Shown: positions 1 through 8,110, counted from the first letter of the stretch. The stretch: 10,867 nt of DNA from Clostridiales bacterium (GCA_012511485.1 JAAZFZ010000294.1:1-10867), one strand, 5' to 3'. A program made the numbers and translations. The notes: a model not told the origin generated them from the sequence alone.

Positions 1-1494
1 CCCCACGCAGACTTTTAGGACTTTTTCTTCCATTTCATTTTTAGCGCAGCAATCCGCAAATCTAACCTTTTTGGAAGCGAGGTTTGCAAGCTGGGGCGGA
101 CATTCAAGCCCGGTGAATTCTGCAAGCATATGCACCAAATCAAATTCATCAGCCCCATGTGCGCTGCCCGGGCTGATAGCGTCAAGCACACTGGCAGAGA
201 ATTTAAACGGGCTTGCAGTGGAAGCTATAACGGTAGGCGTTTTGTCACCCGTACTATCTCTGTAATCATAATAGACATTGACAGCAACGCCTGTATGCGT
301 ATCGCAAAGGTAGCAGAAATCTTCAAAGGTTCTTGCAATTGCCTGCTTTGTTTTCTCATCGTCACAGTAGCCTGCGGCAAAATGAGTTTTTATTTTGTTA
401 AAAATTTCCTCACCGACATTATATGTTCCGCCGCTTATAAGGCTAGCCATCCAGCCCCTGACTCTTATGTCATCCTCATCACAAAGCAGGTAGAGCAAGC
501 GCTCGAGGTTGCTTGAAATCAAAATATCCATTGAGGGCGAAGTGGTTGTGAATAAATTTCTGTTTCTGTCATATTTGCCCGTTGTGAGAAAATCGGTCAG
601 AACATTGTTTGCATTGGAGGCGCATATAAGCTTGTTGACGGGCAGCCCCATCTCTTTTGCATAATATGCGGCAAGTATGTTGCCGAAATTACCAGTAGGC
701 ACAACAATGTTGATTTCGTCGCCGATATTTATTTTATTTTTGGACATAAGGTCGCAGTAGGCTGAAATGTAATAAACAATCTGAGGAGCAAGTCTGCCCC
801 AGTTAATCGAGTTGGCAGAGGAGAACATCATGCCATTTTTTTCAAGCTTTGCGGCAATGCCCTTATCTGTGAAAATCTTTTTTACGCCACTTTGAGCATC
901 GTCAAAATTGCCCTCAATTGCGCAGACGGCAACATTCTCACCCTCCTGAGTGGTCATTTGAAGCTTCTGCATGGGGCTGACGCCGTCATTTGGATAAAAC
1001 ACCATGATTTTTGTGTTAGGGACATCCTTAAAGCCCTCCAGAGCAGCCTTACCCGTGTCGCCCGAAGTCGCAACGAGAATAACAATTTTTTTGCCCTCCG
1101 CACATTTTTTTGCGGAAACGGTAAGCAGATGAGGCAACAGCTGAAGAGCCATGTCCTTGAACGCGCAGGTTGGCCCCTTCCAAAGCTCAAGGATATTAAC
1201 TCCATCCTCCAGCTCAACGAGGGGAGCTATTTTTTCGCTGCTGAATTTGCCCTTCCCGTAAGCGCCTCAGACGCAGCACTCGATTTCTTCCTGCGAAAAA
1301 TCCGAAAGATAGAGTGAAAGCACTGCCCTTGCTCGGCCTATATAATCAAGCTTTGAAAAAGAAATTATATCGTCAAGTGAAATTTGAGGGATTTCTTCCG
1401 GCACAAACAAGCCGCCGTCTGAGGAGATGCCCCTTGTAATTACCTGAGAGGCAGTAGCCTTAACGGACTTATCTCTTGTGCTTGTGTAGAACAT
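1..1494 (-). pseudogene. thrC: Threonine synthase, interrupted by in-frame TGA, 3' end cut by window edge
   Basis: PLP-dependent threonine synthase converts O-phospho-L-homoserine to threonine and phosphate, the last step of threonine synthesis in the cytoplasm. The N-terminus begins MFYTSTRDKSV and continues with SSDGGLFVPEEIP, typical of the family. After the TGA at codon 76 the same frame continues through GPTCAFKDMALQ (PLP lysine at codon 113), ATSGDTGKAAL (about codons 143-153), GNFGN (from codon 268) and, near the end, DKTPTVIASTASPFKFSAS. No further stop or frameshift was found in the stretches I translated codon by codon. ATG at 1494 is preferred over the TTG one codon upstream because AAAGGAG lies 8 nt before it. 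About 498 codons fit inside the window, close to the usual family length, so only the last few may be missing. It has its own promoter and lies 126 nt downstream of tsaD. No alternative start upstream of the PLP lysine could rescue the enzyme, so as written it is inactive unless the TGA is an error or is read through. Confidence 0.9.
1267..1269 (-). other. In-frame TGA stop codon interrupting thrC
   Basis: The mRNA reads GAG TGC TGC GTC TGA GGC GCT TAC. Homologues have a variable residue here, just before the AY of the conserved 'EEI...C...AY' stretch. One base change from Ser (TCA), Arg (CGA), Gly (GGA) or Trp (TGG) would create the stop. The reading frame is identical on both sides, so this is a substitution-type break and not an indel. 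Confidence 0.85.
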
Positions 1495-1527
1495 CAATAA
1501 CGCTCCTTTGTTTTATCAATCTCCGAT

Positions 1528-1556
1528 ATTTTATCATATACATATTCGATTGTAAA
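1528..1556 (-). promoter_or_regulatory. Predicted SigA-type promoter of thrC
   Basis: On the minus strand a -35 box TTTACA (1556-1551) and a -10 box TAAAAT (1533-1528) are separated by exactly 17 bp, each with five of six consensus bases. A TGA just before the -10 adds an extended -10 (TGn). Transcription would start near 1521, giving a leader of about 27 nt with AAAGGAG before the ATG. That leaves no room for a T-box or threonine attenuator, and none was seen. Confidence 0.7.
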
Positions 1557-1620
1557 GAATTATCTAATAGATATATTTAATGTGAAACACACAAAATATA
1601 TCAAAAGGTAGCTGCGAGAA

Positions 1621-2625
1621 TTACCCGATTTCCATTGATGCCCTTGCGTTGAGGGACATATCGGCAGTATTTCCGCGCAGGAATTCAAAATAGCCCTGAG
1701 AGCCGACCATTGCGGCATTGTCACCGCAAAGCGAAAGCTCGGGCATATAAAGCTCCCAGCCGTTGCGCTTGCAGATTTTTTTCATTCGCTCACGCAAAAC
1801 ACTGTTTGCGGATACTCCGCCCGCAAGCACGATTTTTTTATAACCCAAATCATTTGCTGCACTCTCGGTGTTGCCGGAAAGAAAATCAACAACACTGGCT
1901 ATAAAGGATGCACCGAAATCGGCTATATTGATGCCTTCATTTTTCTGTGAGGCATTGTGTATCGCATTGACCGCTGCCGTTTTAAGTCCCGAAAAGCTAA
2001 AATCATAAGCACCGGTGCTGACTTTCGGGTGAGGGAATTTATATGCGCTTTTGTCACCGCCCCTTGCTTCCCTGTCAAGATTCAGCCCTCCGGGGTAGGG
2101 CAGGCCGAGAGTCCTTGCAACCTTATCAAGAGTTTCGCCTGCAGCATCGTCACGGGTACGCCCTATGACCTTGAACCGGGTATAATCCCTGACCTCTATG
2201 ATATGGCTGTGACCGCCCGAAACGACAAGGCTCAAAAAGGGAGGTGCAAGCTCCCTATGCGTCAAGTAGTTTGCCGCTATGTGCGAGCGCAGATGGTGAA
2301 CTGGGATTAGTGGCAGATTTGCGCCGAGAGCAAGCCCCTTTGCATAATTGACGCCTACCAGCAAAGCTCCGATAAGCCCCGGAGTATGTGTGACGGCAAC
2401 ACCGTCAATATCAAAAAGGGAATAGCCTGCTTTTTCGAGTGCCGTAGTTACAACGCCCGAAATAGCTTCAATATGCATTCTTGACGCAATTTCGGGCACA
2501 ACTCCCCCGAAAACTGCGTGCCGTTCAACCTGTGACGCCACAATGCTTGAGAGGATTTCCCTTCCATCCTCAACAACTGCTGCGGCAGTATCGTCGCAGG
2601 AGGATTCAATTGCCAATAGCTTCAT
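1621..2625 (-). CDS. tsaD: tRNA N6-adenosine threonylcarbamoyltransferase TsaD
   Basis: TsaD transfers the threonylcarbamoyl group from threonylcarbamoyl-AMP to A37 of ANN-decoding tRNAs (t6A), working with TsaB and TsaE in the cytoplasm. The 334-residue protein is full length for the family. It opens with MKLLAIESSCDDTAAAVVED, and the ASKHA-fold metal ligands are visible: H111 and H115 (HLRSH) and D302 (CGDNAAMVG). SGGHSHI near residue 136 and VLAGGVSANS near 266-275 are the nucleotide-binding stretches. The ATG at 2625 is supported by GGGAG about 7 nt upstream, which lies inside the last codons of rimI; the two genes are separated by 1 nt. It is the last gene of the polA-led unit and no strong terminator follows it. 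TsaB, often beside RimI and TsaD, is not in the window. Confidence 0.97.
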   Translation of the reverse strand: MKLLAIESSCDDTAAAVVEDGREILSSIVASQVERHAVFGGVVPEIASRMHIEAISGVVTTALEKAGYSLFDIDGVAVTHTPGLIGALLVGVNYAKGLALGANLPLIPVHHLRSHIAANYLTHRELAPPFLSLVVSGGHSHIIEVRDYTRFKVIGRTRDDAAGETLDKVARTLGLPYPGGLNLDREARGGDKSAYKFPHPKVSTGAYDFSFSGLKTAAVNAIHNASQKNEGINIADFGASFIASVVDFLSGNTESAANDLGYKKIVLAGGVSANSVLRERMKKICKRNGWELYMPELSLCGDNAAMVGSQGYFEFLRGNTADMSLNARASMEIG

Positions 2626-2626
2626 A

Positions 2627-3094
2627 TTATCTCCCGTTATCCTTAAAATATTTTGTCATGATATAGGCGTTTTCAACAGGGGAGGCATAGAATCCCTTTC
2701 TTTCACCCAAGGCATTGTAGCCGTTTTTTTCATAAAGCTCAATAGCTGCTCTGTTGCTAACCCTGACCTCAAGTGATATGAATTCACAGCCCCTCTCCCT
2801 TGCACCGTTTTCGGCGGCATTGAGCAGAGCGCTTGCAATGCCCCTGCGCCGCATTTCAGGCAAAACGCAGATATTCGTAATATAACATTCTGAGCAAATC
2901 TCTAAGGCTCCGATATACCCGACAACACTCCCATCGGTTTCGGACACAAGGAAATGCGCCTGAGGATTGTGCAGCTCCTCAAGCAGGGCATTTTTTGACC
3001 ACGGGGAAGAAAAGCAAATCCTCTCAAGCCCCGCAACAGCCGGTATATCCTCTTTGCTCATAGGTTTAATCGTTGTCACGCTTTTATCATCCAT
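2627..3094 (-). CDS. rimI: Ribosomal-protein-alanine N-acetyltransferase, GNAT family
   Basis: This is a GNAT acetyltransferase; the family member RimI acetylates the N-terminal alanine of ribosomal protein S18. The 155 residues carry the GNAT core: PWS near residue 31, the strand YITNICVLPE, the acetyl-CoA pyrophosphate loop RRRGIA (82-87), SLEVRVSNRAAIELYEKNGY (107-126), and a C-terminal GFYASPVENAYIM matching the RimI-type ending. The ATG at 3094 lies inside the end of the GH127 gene, a 19-nt overlap, and has only a weak GAGAG site, so translation is probably coupled to that gene. An internal ATG (codon 12) has no ribosome binding site and is less likely. The stop sits 1 nt before tsaD. 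The rimI-tsaD pairing is common in Firmicutes and supports the assignment over a generic GNAT, although substrate specificity cannot be read from sequence. Confidence 0.92.
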   Translation of the reverse strand: MDDKSVTTIKPMSKEDIPAVAGLERICFSSPWSKNALLEELHNPQAHFLVSETDGSVVGYIGALEICSECYITNICVLPEMRRRGIASALLNAAENGARERGCEFISLEVRVSNRAAIELYEKNGYNALGERKGFYASPVENAYIMTKYFKDNGR

Positions 3095-4908
3095 ACTCTC
3101 ATTTCGCTCACGCCCCTGTTTGCAAACGCATAGTAGGGGATGAGGGTGATTTCTTTTTCCTCCGTCTTTTGACCGGCAGGAATATATAAATCCTCACAGT
3201 CCTGCAGGCAGTATCCCTTAGTGCTGAGTGCAGGAGCATCAAAGCCCACAATAACTCTTTGGCTTATCGGCTCGTTGATATCAACTCTGATTTTCCAAAG
3301 CTCCTCGCCGTTGTCGACTCCCTCCGCACAGTAGACGACAGGTCCCTTCTGCAAAGCAACAAGCCCGGCATTTGCCCAGACATGGGGGTTGCTTTCAACC
3401 CAGCGGGGAGTCATATCCAAGCTTAAAGAAAGCTCAAAGTCGTCACTGCCGCAGTCAACATATGCATAGCCGTCTTCAATCCGATATTGTGAATCGACGC
3501 AATATTTTTCGCACCATGAGGGGATGCGTACTGCAAGCCTTTTGCCCGCCATTCCGCAGGCAGTTATTCTTATCTGACCGTCATTCGGATATTCAGTTTG
3601 AATCTTTATTTTAACCCTTTTACCTCCCATTTCAAGCTGTGCAGAGTTCGCAATGAACTGATTAATATATACGGTTTCTTCGTCATAAGTGTAGATTAAT
3701 GAGCCTATTGATGCAATGAAGCGGTTAATGTTCGGCGGGCAGCATGAGCAGCTAAAAACCTTAACCCTCTGAGTGATTGGCCAGTGCTGCCTGCCTCTGT
3801 CCGGCTCCCTGTCACGCAGGTTAATCTCAAGCGCATTTTCATAAAAGAAGCTGTCACCGCTCAAAGACAGGCCGGAAAGCACTCCGTTATAAAGCGCACG
3901 CTCCGCAATATCGGCATAAAGTGAGCTGACCTTGCATTGCGACATCCTCGTCGCAAACATAACAAGAGAAATTGCCGCACAGGTTTCTGCATATGAGATG
4001 CTGTTGGGCAGGTCATAGTCGACGGTGAAGGACTCATTATTAAAAGTTGAGCCTATTCCGCCTGTTATGTACATTCTTTTGTAATTAATATTTTTTATCA
4101 AAGCGTCACAGGCTTCAAAAAGCTCCCTGTCATGGTATTCCCTTGCGATGTCAGCCATAGCGCAATAAAGGTAGCAGGCTCTCACAGCATGACCGACTGC
4201 CTCCCTCTGCTCACGGCAGGGGATATGGTCCTGAGAATAAATGCTGTTCATTTCGTCAATGACTTCCTTGCTCGTTGCCTGCCCCCTTGTGTCAATGAAG
4301 TGCTTTGCAAGCTCAAGATATCTTTTTATGCCCGTACATTCATACAGGCGGATAAGCGCAAGCTCGATTTCTTCATGCCCGGGAGTTGAAAACTCAGCAG
4401 AGTTTTCAATTTTAAAGACTTTTTCAACATAATCGGCATATTTCATCATCAGCTTTAAAAATCTATCCCTGCCCGTTGCCTCATAATAAACAACAGCCGC
4501 CTCAATCAGGTGGCCGCAGCAATATAGCTCATGTGCCAGGCGGTTCTGGAACCTGTTTTCAGGCTCACAAACGGTGAAATAGATGTTAAAATAGCCGTCC
4601 TCACCCTGATTCCTTTCTATGCAGTCAATAACATCCTCAATTATGCTTTCAAGCTCCCTATCTGGCTGCTTATTGATAATATATGCCGCACCCTCAATCC
4701 ACTTTGCAACATCAGAATCCCAAAAAATGTGAGGCTTGTTTGGCATACCCTCCTTCCACTCGCACCTGAAGGCATCAAACCGCCCCGTGGCATTAAACTG
4801 CTCATAGACGCTCTTGATGGTTACATCCCGGTTGAGCTTCTGGCTTTGGAGCCAGAATCCGTCTAAAAGCTCAACATTTTTGTAGTCAATACCCTTATAG
4901 CTTTTCAT
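3076..4908 (-). CDS. GH127 family beta-L-arabinofuranosidase (DUF1680-type)
   Basis: This is a glycoside hydrolase of the GH127/DUF1680 family, whose characterised member HypBA1 of Bifidobacterium longum removes beta-L-arabinofuranose from hydroxyproline-linked oligosaccharides. From the chosen start it has 610 residues, within the normal family range. The N-terminal (alpha/alpha) barrel includes KPHIFWDSDVAKWIEGAAY and NQGEDGYFN. The zinc/thiolate catalytic set is complete: E308 and C310 (SYAETCA), C389 and C390 (SCSCCPPN, where C389 would be the nucleophile), and E292 sixteen residues before E308 as the likely acid/base. No signal peptide is seen, so it should act inside the cell on imported oligosaccharides. 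ATG 4908 is preferred because GGAGG lies 6 nt upstream; a longer TTG start at 4929 has no such support. It overlaps the upstream phosphatase gene by 14 nt and rimI by 19 nt. Sugar specificity within the family is not certain. Confidence 0.93.
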   Translation of the reverse strand: MKSYKGIDYKNVELLDGFWLQSQKLNRDVTIKSVYEQFNATGRFDAFRCEWKEGMPNKPHIFWDSDVAKWIEGAAYIINKQPDRELESIIEDVIDCIERNQGEDGYFNIYFTVCEPENRFQNRLAHELYCCGHLIEAAVVYYEATGRDRFLKLMMKYADYVEKVFKIENSAEFSTPGHEEIELALIRLYECTGIKRYLELAKHFIDTRGQATSKEVIDEMNSIYSQDHIPCREQREAVGHAVRACYLYCAMADIAREYHDRELFEACDALIKNINYKRMYITGGIGSTFNNESFTVDYDLPNSISYAETCAAISLVMFATRMSQCKVSSLYADIAERALYNGVLSGLSLSGDSFFYENALEINLRDREPDRGRQHWPITQRVKVFSCSCCPPNINRFIASIGSLIYTYDEETVYINQFIANSAQLEMGGKRVKIKIQTEYPNDGQIRITACGMAGKRLAVRIPSWCEKYCVDSQYRIEDGYAYVDCGSDDFELSLSLDMTPRWVESNPHVWANAGLVALQKGPVVYCAEGVDNGEELWKIRVDINEPISQRVIVGFDAPALSTKGYCLQDCEDLYIPAGQKTEEKEITLIPYYAFANRGVSEMRVWMIKA

Positions 4909-5329
4909 CATCTTCCTCCAATTTATCAAAAATACTGCCCATCTTTTTCAGAATAACCCGAGCGCACTCTCTGTAAGCATCGAGATCGCCGCCGAAAGGG
5001 TCGGGGATATTGAGAACAATAATTTTATTCTCGGGCACATACCGCATAAGTGCCTGTGCGTGGCTCTGAGTCATGCAGACAAACAGCTGCGTTTGATTGC
5101 ACATATACGGGTTTAGGGGCTTTGACCTGTGCGGGCTGATATCCGCCCCCAGCTCTTTTGCCGCCGCAACGGCGTTAGGTGAAGCCTCGTCACCCGCCAT
5201 AGCAGAAAGCCCGCAGCTGTCGGCAGAAACATTCGAAATGCTTCTGTTATTAAGCTCAACTTCAAAAATCCCCTTTGCCATAGGGCTGCGGCAGGTGTTG
5301 CCCGTGCAGACAAATACTACTCTTTTCAT
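4895..5329 (-). CDS. Low-molecular-weight phosphatase, probably protein-arginine phosphatase (YwlE-like)
   Basis: This is a low-molecular-weight protein phosphatase of 144 residues. The catalytic P-loop is at the N-terminus, VCTGNTCRS, with nucleophile C8 and R14 of the CX5R motif, and the general acid is D110 in NIPDPFGG. A threonine at position 12, between the P-loop Asn and Cys, matches the Thr that gives Bacillus YwlE its preference for phospho-arginine, so arginine dephosphorylation (opposing McsB, marking proteins for ClpCP) is the likely role; a tyrosine phosphatase is the alternative. It starts at ATG 5329, 4 nt after the polA stop, with GGG about 10 nt and AGG immediately upstream as a modest ribosome site. 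Its last codons supply the GGAGG of the GH127 gene, and the two reading frames overlap by 14 nt. Confidence 0.92.
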   Translation of the reverse strand: MKRVVFVCTGNTCRSPMAKGIFEVELNNRSISNVSADSCGLSAMAGDEASPNAVAAAKELGADISPHRSKPLNPYMCNQTQLFVCMTQSHAQALMRYVPENKIIVLNIPDPFGGDLDAYRECARVILKKMGSIFDKLEEDDEKL

Positions 5330-5333
5330 CCTA

Positions 5334-7922
5334 TCAACCCTTTGAATCGTACCATGTTTTTCCGAAGTTCACATCAGCAGTCAGCTTTACACTGAGCTTG
5401 ACGGCGTTTTCCATTTCATCTATAAGGATTTCGGAAGCTTTTTTTACCTCATTTTCAGGAGCTTCGACTATCAGCTCATCATGAACCTGCATAATCAGCT
5501 TTGCATGCAGCCCCTCTTTGTGCAGGCGGTGAAAAACCTTAATCATTGCTATTTTGATTATGTCTGCAGCAGTTCCCTGAATGGGCATATTCATAGCAAC
5601 CCTTTCGCCGAAGGCTCGCAGGTTTGCATTTGTGGCAGCAAGCTCGGGCAGATACCTTCGACGGGCAAACATTGTTTCAACATAGCCCCTCTCCTTTGCC
5701 TGTGCCACAACCCTTTCCATGTACCTCTTCACGCCTGAATAGTGGTGGAGATAGCCCTTAATATATTTATCCGCCTCAGAGCGGGAAACGCCGATATCCT
5801 TTGCAAGCGAAAATGCGCCGATGCCGTACACGATGCCGAAATTCACGGCCTTCGCCCTGCTGCGCATAAGAGGTGTTACCATATTGACAGGCATATTAAA
5901 AACCTGAGAGGCTGTTATGGTGTGAATATCGTCATTGTCATTAAAAGCCTTTTTCATAACCTCATCATCGGAAATATGGGCAAGGACTCTCAGCTCTATC
6001 TGTGAATAGTCGGCGTCAATGAGCACGCAGCCCTCGTCCGCCTTAAAAAACCTGCGCAGCTCTCTGCCAAGCTCAGAGCGCACGGGTATATTCTGCAGGT
6101 TCGGCTCGGTTGAGGAGATTCTGCCCGTTCTTGTTTCGGTCTGATTGAAGGTGGAGTGAATCCTACCGTCCGCTGAAATAACCTTCAAAAGCCCGTCACA
6201 ATAGGTTGATTTGAGTTTAGCCACAGTTCGGTATTCAAGTATTTTTTCAACAACGGGGTGTTCTTTTGCAAGGCTTTCGAGAACCTGCGCATTAGTGGAG
6301 TAGCCGCTTTTAGTTTTCCTTCCGGTAGGCAGCCCCAGCTTTTCAAAAAGAGCATAGCCCAGCTGCTTTGGCGAATTAAGGTTGAATTCATAACCGACCT
6401 GTGAGAAAATCTCTGCCGCAATTATTTCAATCCGCTTTTCGAGAACCTTGCCAAACTGAGCAATGCCGTTTTCGTCAACTCCGAAGCCCGTCAGCTCCAT
6501 TGCAGCGAGCACCTTTGCAAGAGGGATTTCAATATCCCTCAAAAGTGAGCTCTGAGAGTTTTCTTTAATCCTTCTGTCAATAACGGGGCATAGAGCGGGC
6601 AGGACAGCAATGTTTTCAAAGCCCACCTTTTCAACTGCAGGAGCCTGCACTCCGTATTCCTGCGCAAGCCTTGCAGGCTCATAGCTGCTTGCGGACGGGT
6701 TAAGAATATAGCCCGCAAGCATCAAATCCATTTCAAGCGATTTTATTGAAATACCGTTTCGCAGAGCATGGGCGAAAAGCGGTTTTGAGTCAAATGTATA
6801 TTTTTTTATGCCCTCATCCTCAAGCAGAGCCTTTAAAAAGCCGGGAAATGAAAGGCTGCCGCAGGAGGCTATGGCAATCTCGTCCTTAAAGGCAAATCTA
6901 GTATCCTCAGGGTATGCATTTGCCCAGCCGCAGATGAAAAATGCCTGCCCTTCTTCTTTGATTCTCGAAAGCAAGGCGTCCAAATCCAATTCGTCCCTGA
7001 CAGCCAGCGGCTTGTTTTCGTTGCCCACCTCAACGGGAGCGGGGGTGGGTATTTTTTTAATGCCCAGCCTTTCAATCAAGCCAAACATTTCAAGGTCAAT
7101 AAGAATTCTGACTGCGTCATAAGAGTCAACAGGCGAGGGGATGTAGTTTTCAAGCTCTGAATCAACGGGAACATCGGTGCTTATCGTGCCAAGCAGACGG
7201 CTCAGAAACGCCATATCCTTATCCCTCAAAAGCTTTTCCCTGACACCCTTTTTTATATCAGGTGATTCAATATTATTATATAGATTATTTATATTTCCGA
7301 ATTTTTCAATTAAATCCGTTGCCGTTTTTTGCCCTACACCCGCAACACCGGGGATATTATCCGAGCTGTCACCCATGAGAGCTTTAATTTCAATAAGACC
7401 CTTGGGTTCAACATGGTATTCTTCAAGCACTCTTGCCTTGTCATATCTCACAGTCTGCGGCTTGCCCATTTTTGTCATGGCAAGCAGGACATTTACCTCA
7501 TCGCTGACAAGCTGGAGGGAATCCCTGTCGCCGGTTGCTAAAATGCACTCGTTGCCGCTGTCAACGCACCGTTTTGCCAGAGTGCCGAGGATATCGTCAG
7601 CCTCAAAGCCGGCGTGCTCAACAGTATTGTAGCCCAATGCCCTGAGCAGGTCCTTTAGCACAGGCAGCTGTTGGGCAAGCTCCTCGGGCATACCCTTGCG
7701 CTGTGCCTTATATCCTGAATACATTTCATGGCGGAAGGTCGGGTCCTTCTTATCAAAAGCAATGGCAACACCGTCAGGTGAGCATTCAACACGAAGGCGC
7801 AGTAAAATATTCATAAAGCCATAAATTCCGTTTGTGAAACGCCCGTCCTTTGTCGTTAAAAGCTTAATTCCATAGAATGCACGGTTAAGTATGCTGTTGC
7901 CGTCAATAACCAACAGTTTCAA
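5334..7922 (-). CDS. polA: DNA polymerase I, 3'-5' exonuclease domain degenerate
   Basis: DNA polymerase I removes RNA primers and fills gaps in replication and repair. From the TTG start it has 862 residues. The 5' nuclease domain (about 1-290) has its acidic cluster: D7, E107/D109/D110 (FEADDIL), D132/D134 (TGDRD) and D185/D188 (GDSSDNIPGV). A middle domain (about 300-465) keeps the 3'-5' exonuclease fold but lacks the DxE motif and the YxxxD motif, so proofreading should be absent, as in many Gram-positive PolAs. The polymerase domain has motif A DADYSQIELR (636-645), the finger helix RSRAKAVNFGIVYG (687-700; Phe at the F762-equivalent) and motif C QVHDEL with D815. TTG at 7922 gives the family N-terminus MKLLVIDGNSILNRAFYG and sits 8 nt after GAGG; the ATG at 7928 is only 2 nt from it. 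It heads the five-gene unit. Confidence 0.97.
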   Translation of the reverse strand: MKLLVIDGNSILNRAFYGIKLLTTKDGRFTNGIYGFMNILLRLRVECSPDGVAIAFDKKDPTFRHEMYSGYKAQRKGMPEELAQQLPVLKDLLRALGYNTVEHAGFEADDILGTLAKRCVDSGNECILATGDRDSLQLVSDEVNVLLAMTKMGKPQTVRYDKARVLEEYHVEPKGLIEIKALMGDSSDNIPGVAGVGQKTATDLIEKFGNINNLYNNIESPDIKKGVREKLLRDKDMAFLSRLLGTISTDVPVDSELENYIPSPVDSYDAVRILIDLEMFGLIERLGIKKIPTPAPVEVGNENKPLAVRDELDLDALLSRIKEEGQAFFICGWANAYPEDTRFAFKDEIAIASCGSLSFPGFLKALLEDEGIKKYTFDSKPLFAHALRNGISIKSLEMDLMLAGYILNPSASSYEPARLAQEYGVQAPAVEKVGFENIAVLPALCPVIDRRIKENSQSSLLRDIEIPLAKVLAAMELTGFGVDENGIAQFGKVLEKRIEIIAAEIFSQVGYEFNLNSPKQLGYALFEKLGLPTGRKTKSGYSTNAQVLESLAKEHPVVEKILEYRTVAKLKSTYCDGLLKVISADGRIHSTFNQTETRTGRISSTEPNLQNIPVRSELGRELRRFFKADEGCVLIDADYSQIELRVLAHISDDEVMKKAFNDNDDIHTITASQVFNMPVNMVTPLMRSRAKAVNFGIVYGIGAFSLAKDIGVSRSEADKYIKGYLHHYSGVKRYMERVVAQAKERGYVETMFARRRYLPELAATNANLRAFGERVAMNMPIQGTAADIIKIAMIKVFHRLHKEGLHAKLIMQVHDELIVEAPENEVKKASEILIDEMENAVKLSVKLTADVNFGKTWYDSKG

Positions 7923-7926
7923 ATGC

Positions 7927-7934
7927 ATCACCTC
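7927..7934 (-). promoter_or_regulatory. Extended ribosome binding site deciding the polA start
   Basis: The minus strand reads GAGGTGAT, eight bases that match the extended anti-Shine-Dalgarno complement. The GAGG core ends 8 nt before TTG 7922 but only 2 nt before the in-frame ATG 7928. Because ATG 7928 is partly inside the site, TTG is the more credible start despite being a weaker codon. Confidence 0.7.
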
Positions 7935-7941
7935 ACGGCTT

Positions 7942-7974
7942 ATTGTACCACAAAAATACAGTTTTTGAAGTCAA
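7942..7974 (-). promoter_or_regulatory. Possible promoter for the polA unit
   Basis: On the minus strand an extended -10, TGG-TACAAT (-10 at 7947-7942), lies 21 bp downstream of TTGACT (7974-7969). The spacing is longer than usual and the leader would be very short. A second candidate upstream is TTCAGG (8049-8044) with 17 bp to TATAAG (8026-8021), with a poorer -35 but a more normal leader. A promoter is expected here because a terminator separates this unit from the coat gene; which candidate is used is unresolved. Confidence 0.35.
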
Positions 7975-8110
7975 TTGCTGTAATTAATTTGATTTCGGGA
8001 TCCAAATAGCAGTCGATTATCTTATAATTACGGCCGGGAACTCCCTGAATATATTGGTTATATATTTAATTAGTAATACGAGTAGAGTAACACCACCTGA
8101 CTTGATTAGC

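Noticed and set aside
130..516. 128-codon plus-strand open frame opposite thrC
   Set aside because: It lies wholly antisense to the conserved threonine synthase C-terminus and resembles no protein.
1267..1269. Selenocysteine at the thrC TGA
   Set aside because: The site is not catalytic in threonine synthase, homologues do not have Cys there consistently, and the bases just after the TGA do not form an obvious bacterial SECIS hairpin.
1267..1269. Reassigned genetic code (TGA as sense codon)
   Set aside because: polA and the GH127 gene end with TGA exactly at the expected C-termini, and no other TGA interrupts a gene in the window.
1498..1620. T-box or threonine attenuator before thrC, or a tsaD terminator
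   Set aside because: The predicted leader is about 27 nt with no T-box core, no Thr-rich leader peptide is present, and the only hairpins are 4-5 bp AT-rich stems.
7177..7632. 151-codon plus-strand open frame opposite polA
   Set aside because: It is antisense to well-conserved PolA motifs, has no family resemblance and is explained by codon bias of polA.
7932..8110. Hidden small gene or riboswitch between the terminator and polA
   Set aside because: Neither strand has a start with a good ribosome site and a sensible open frame. The stretch is AT-rich and shows only promoter-like boxes.
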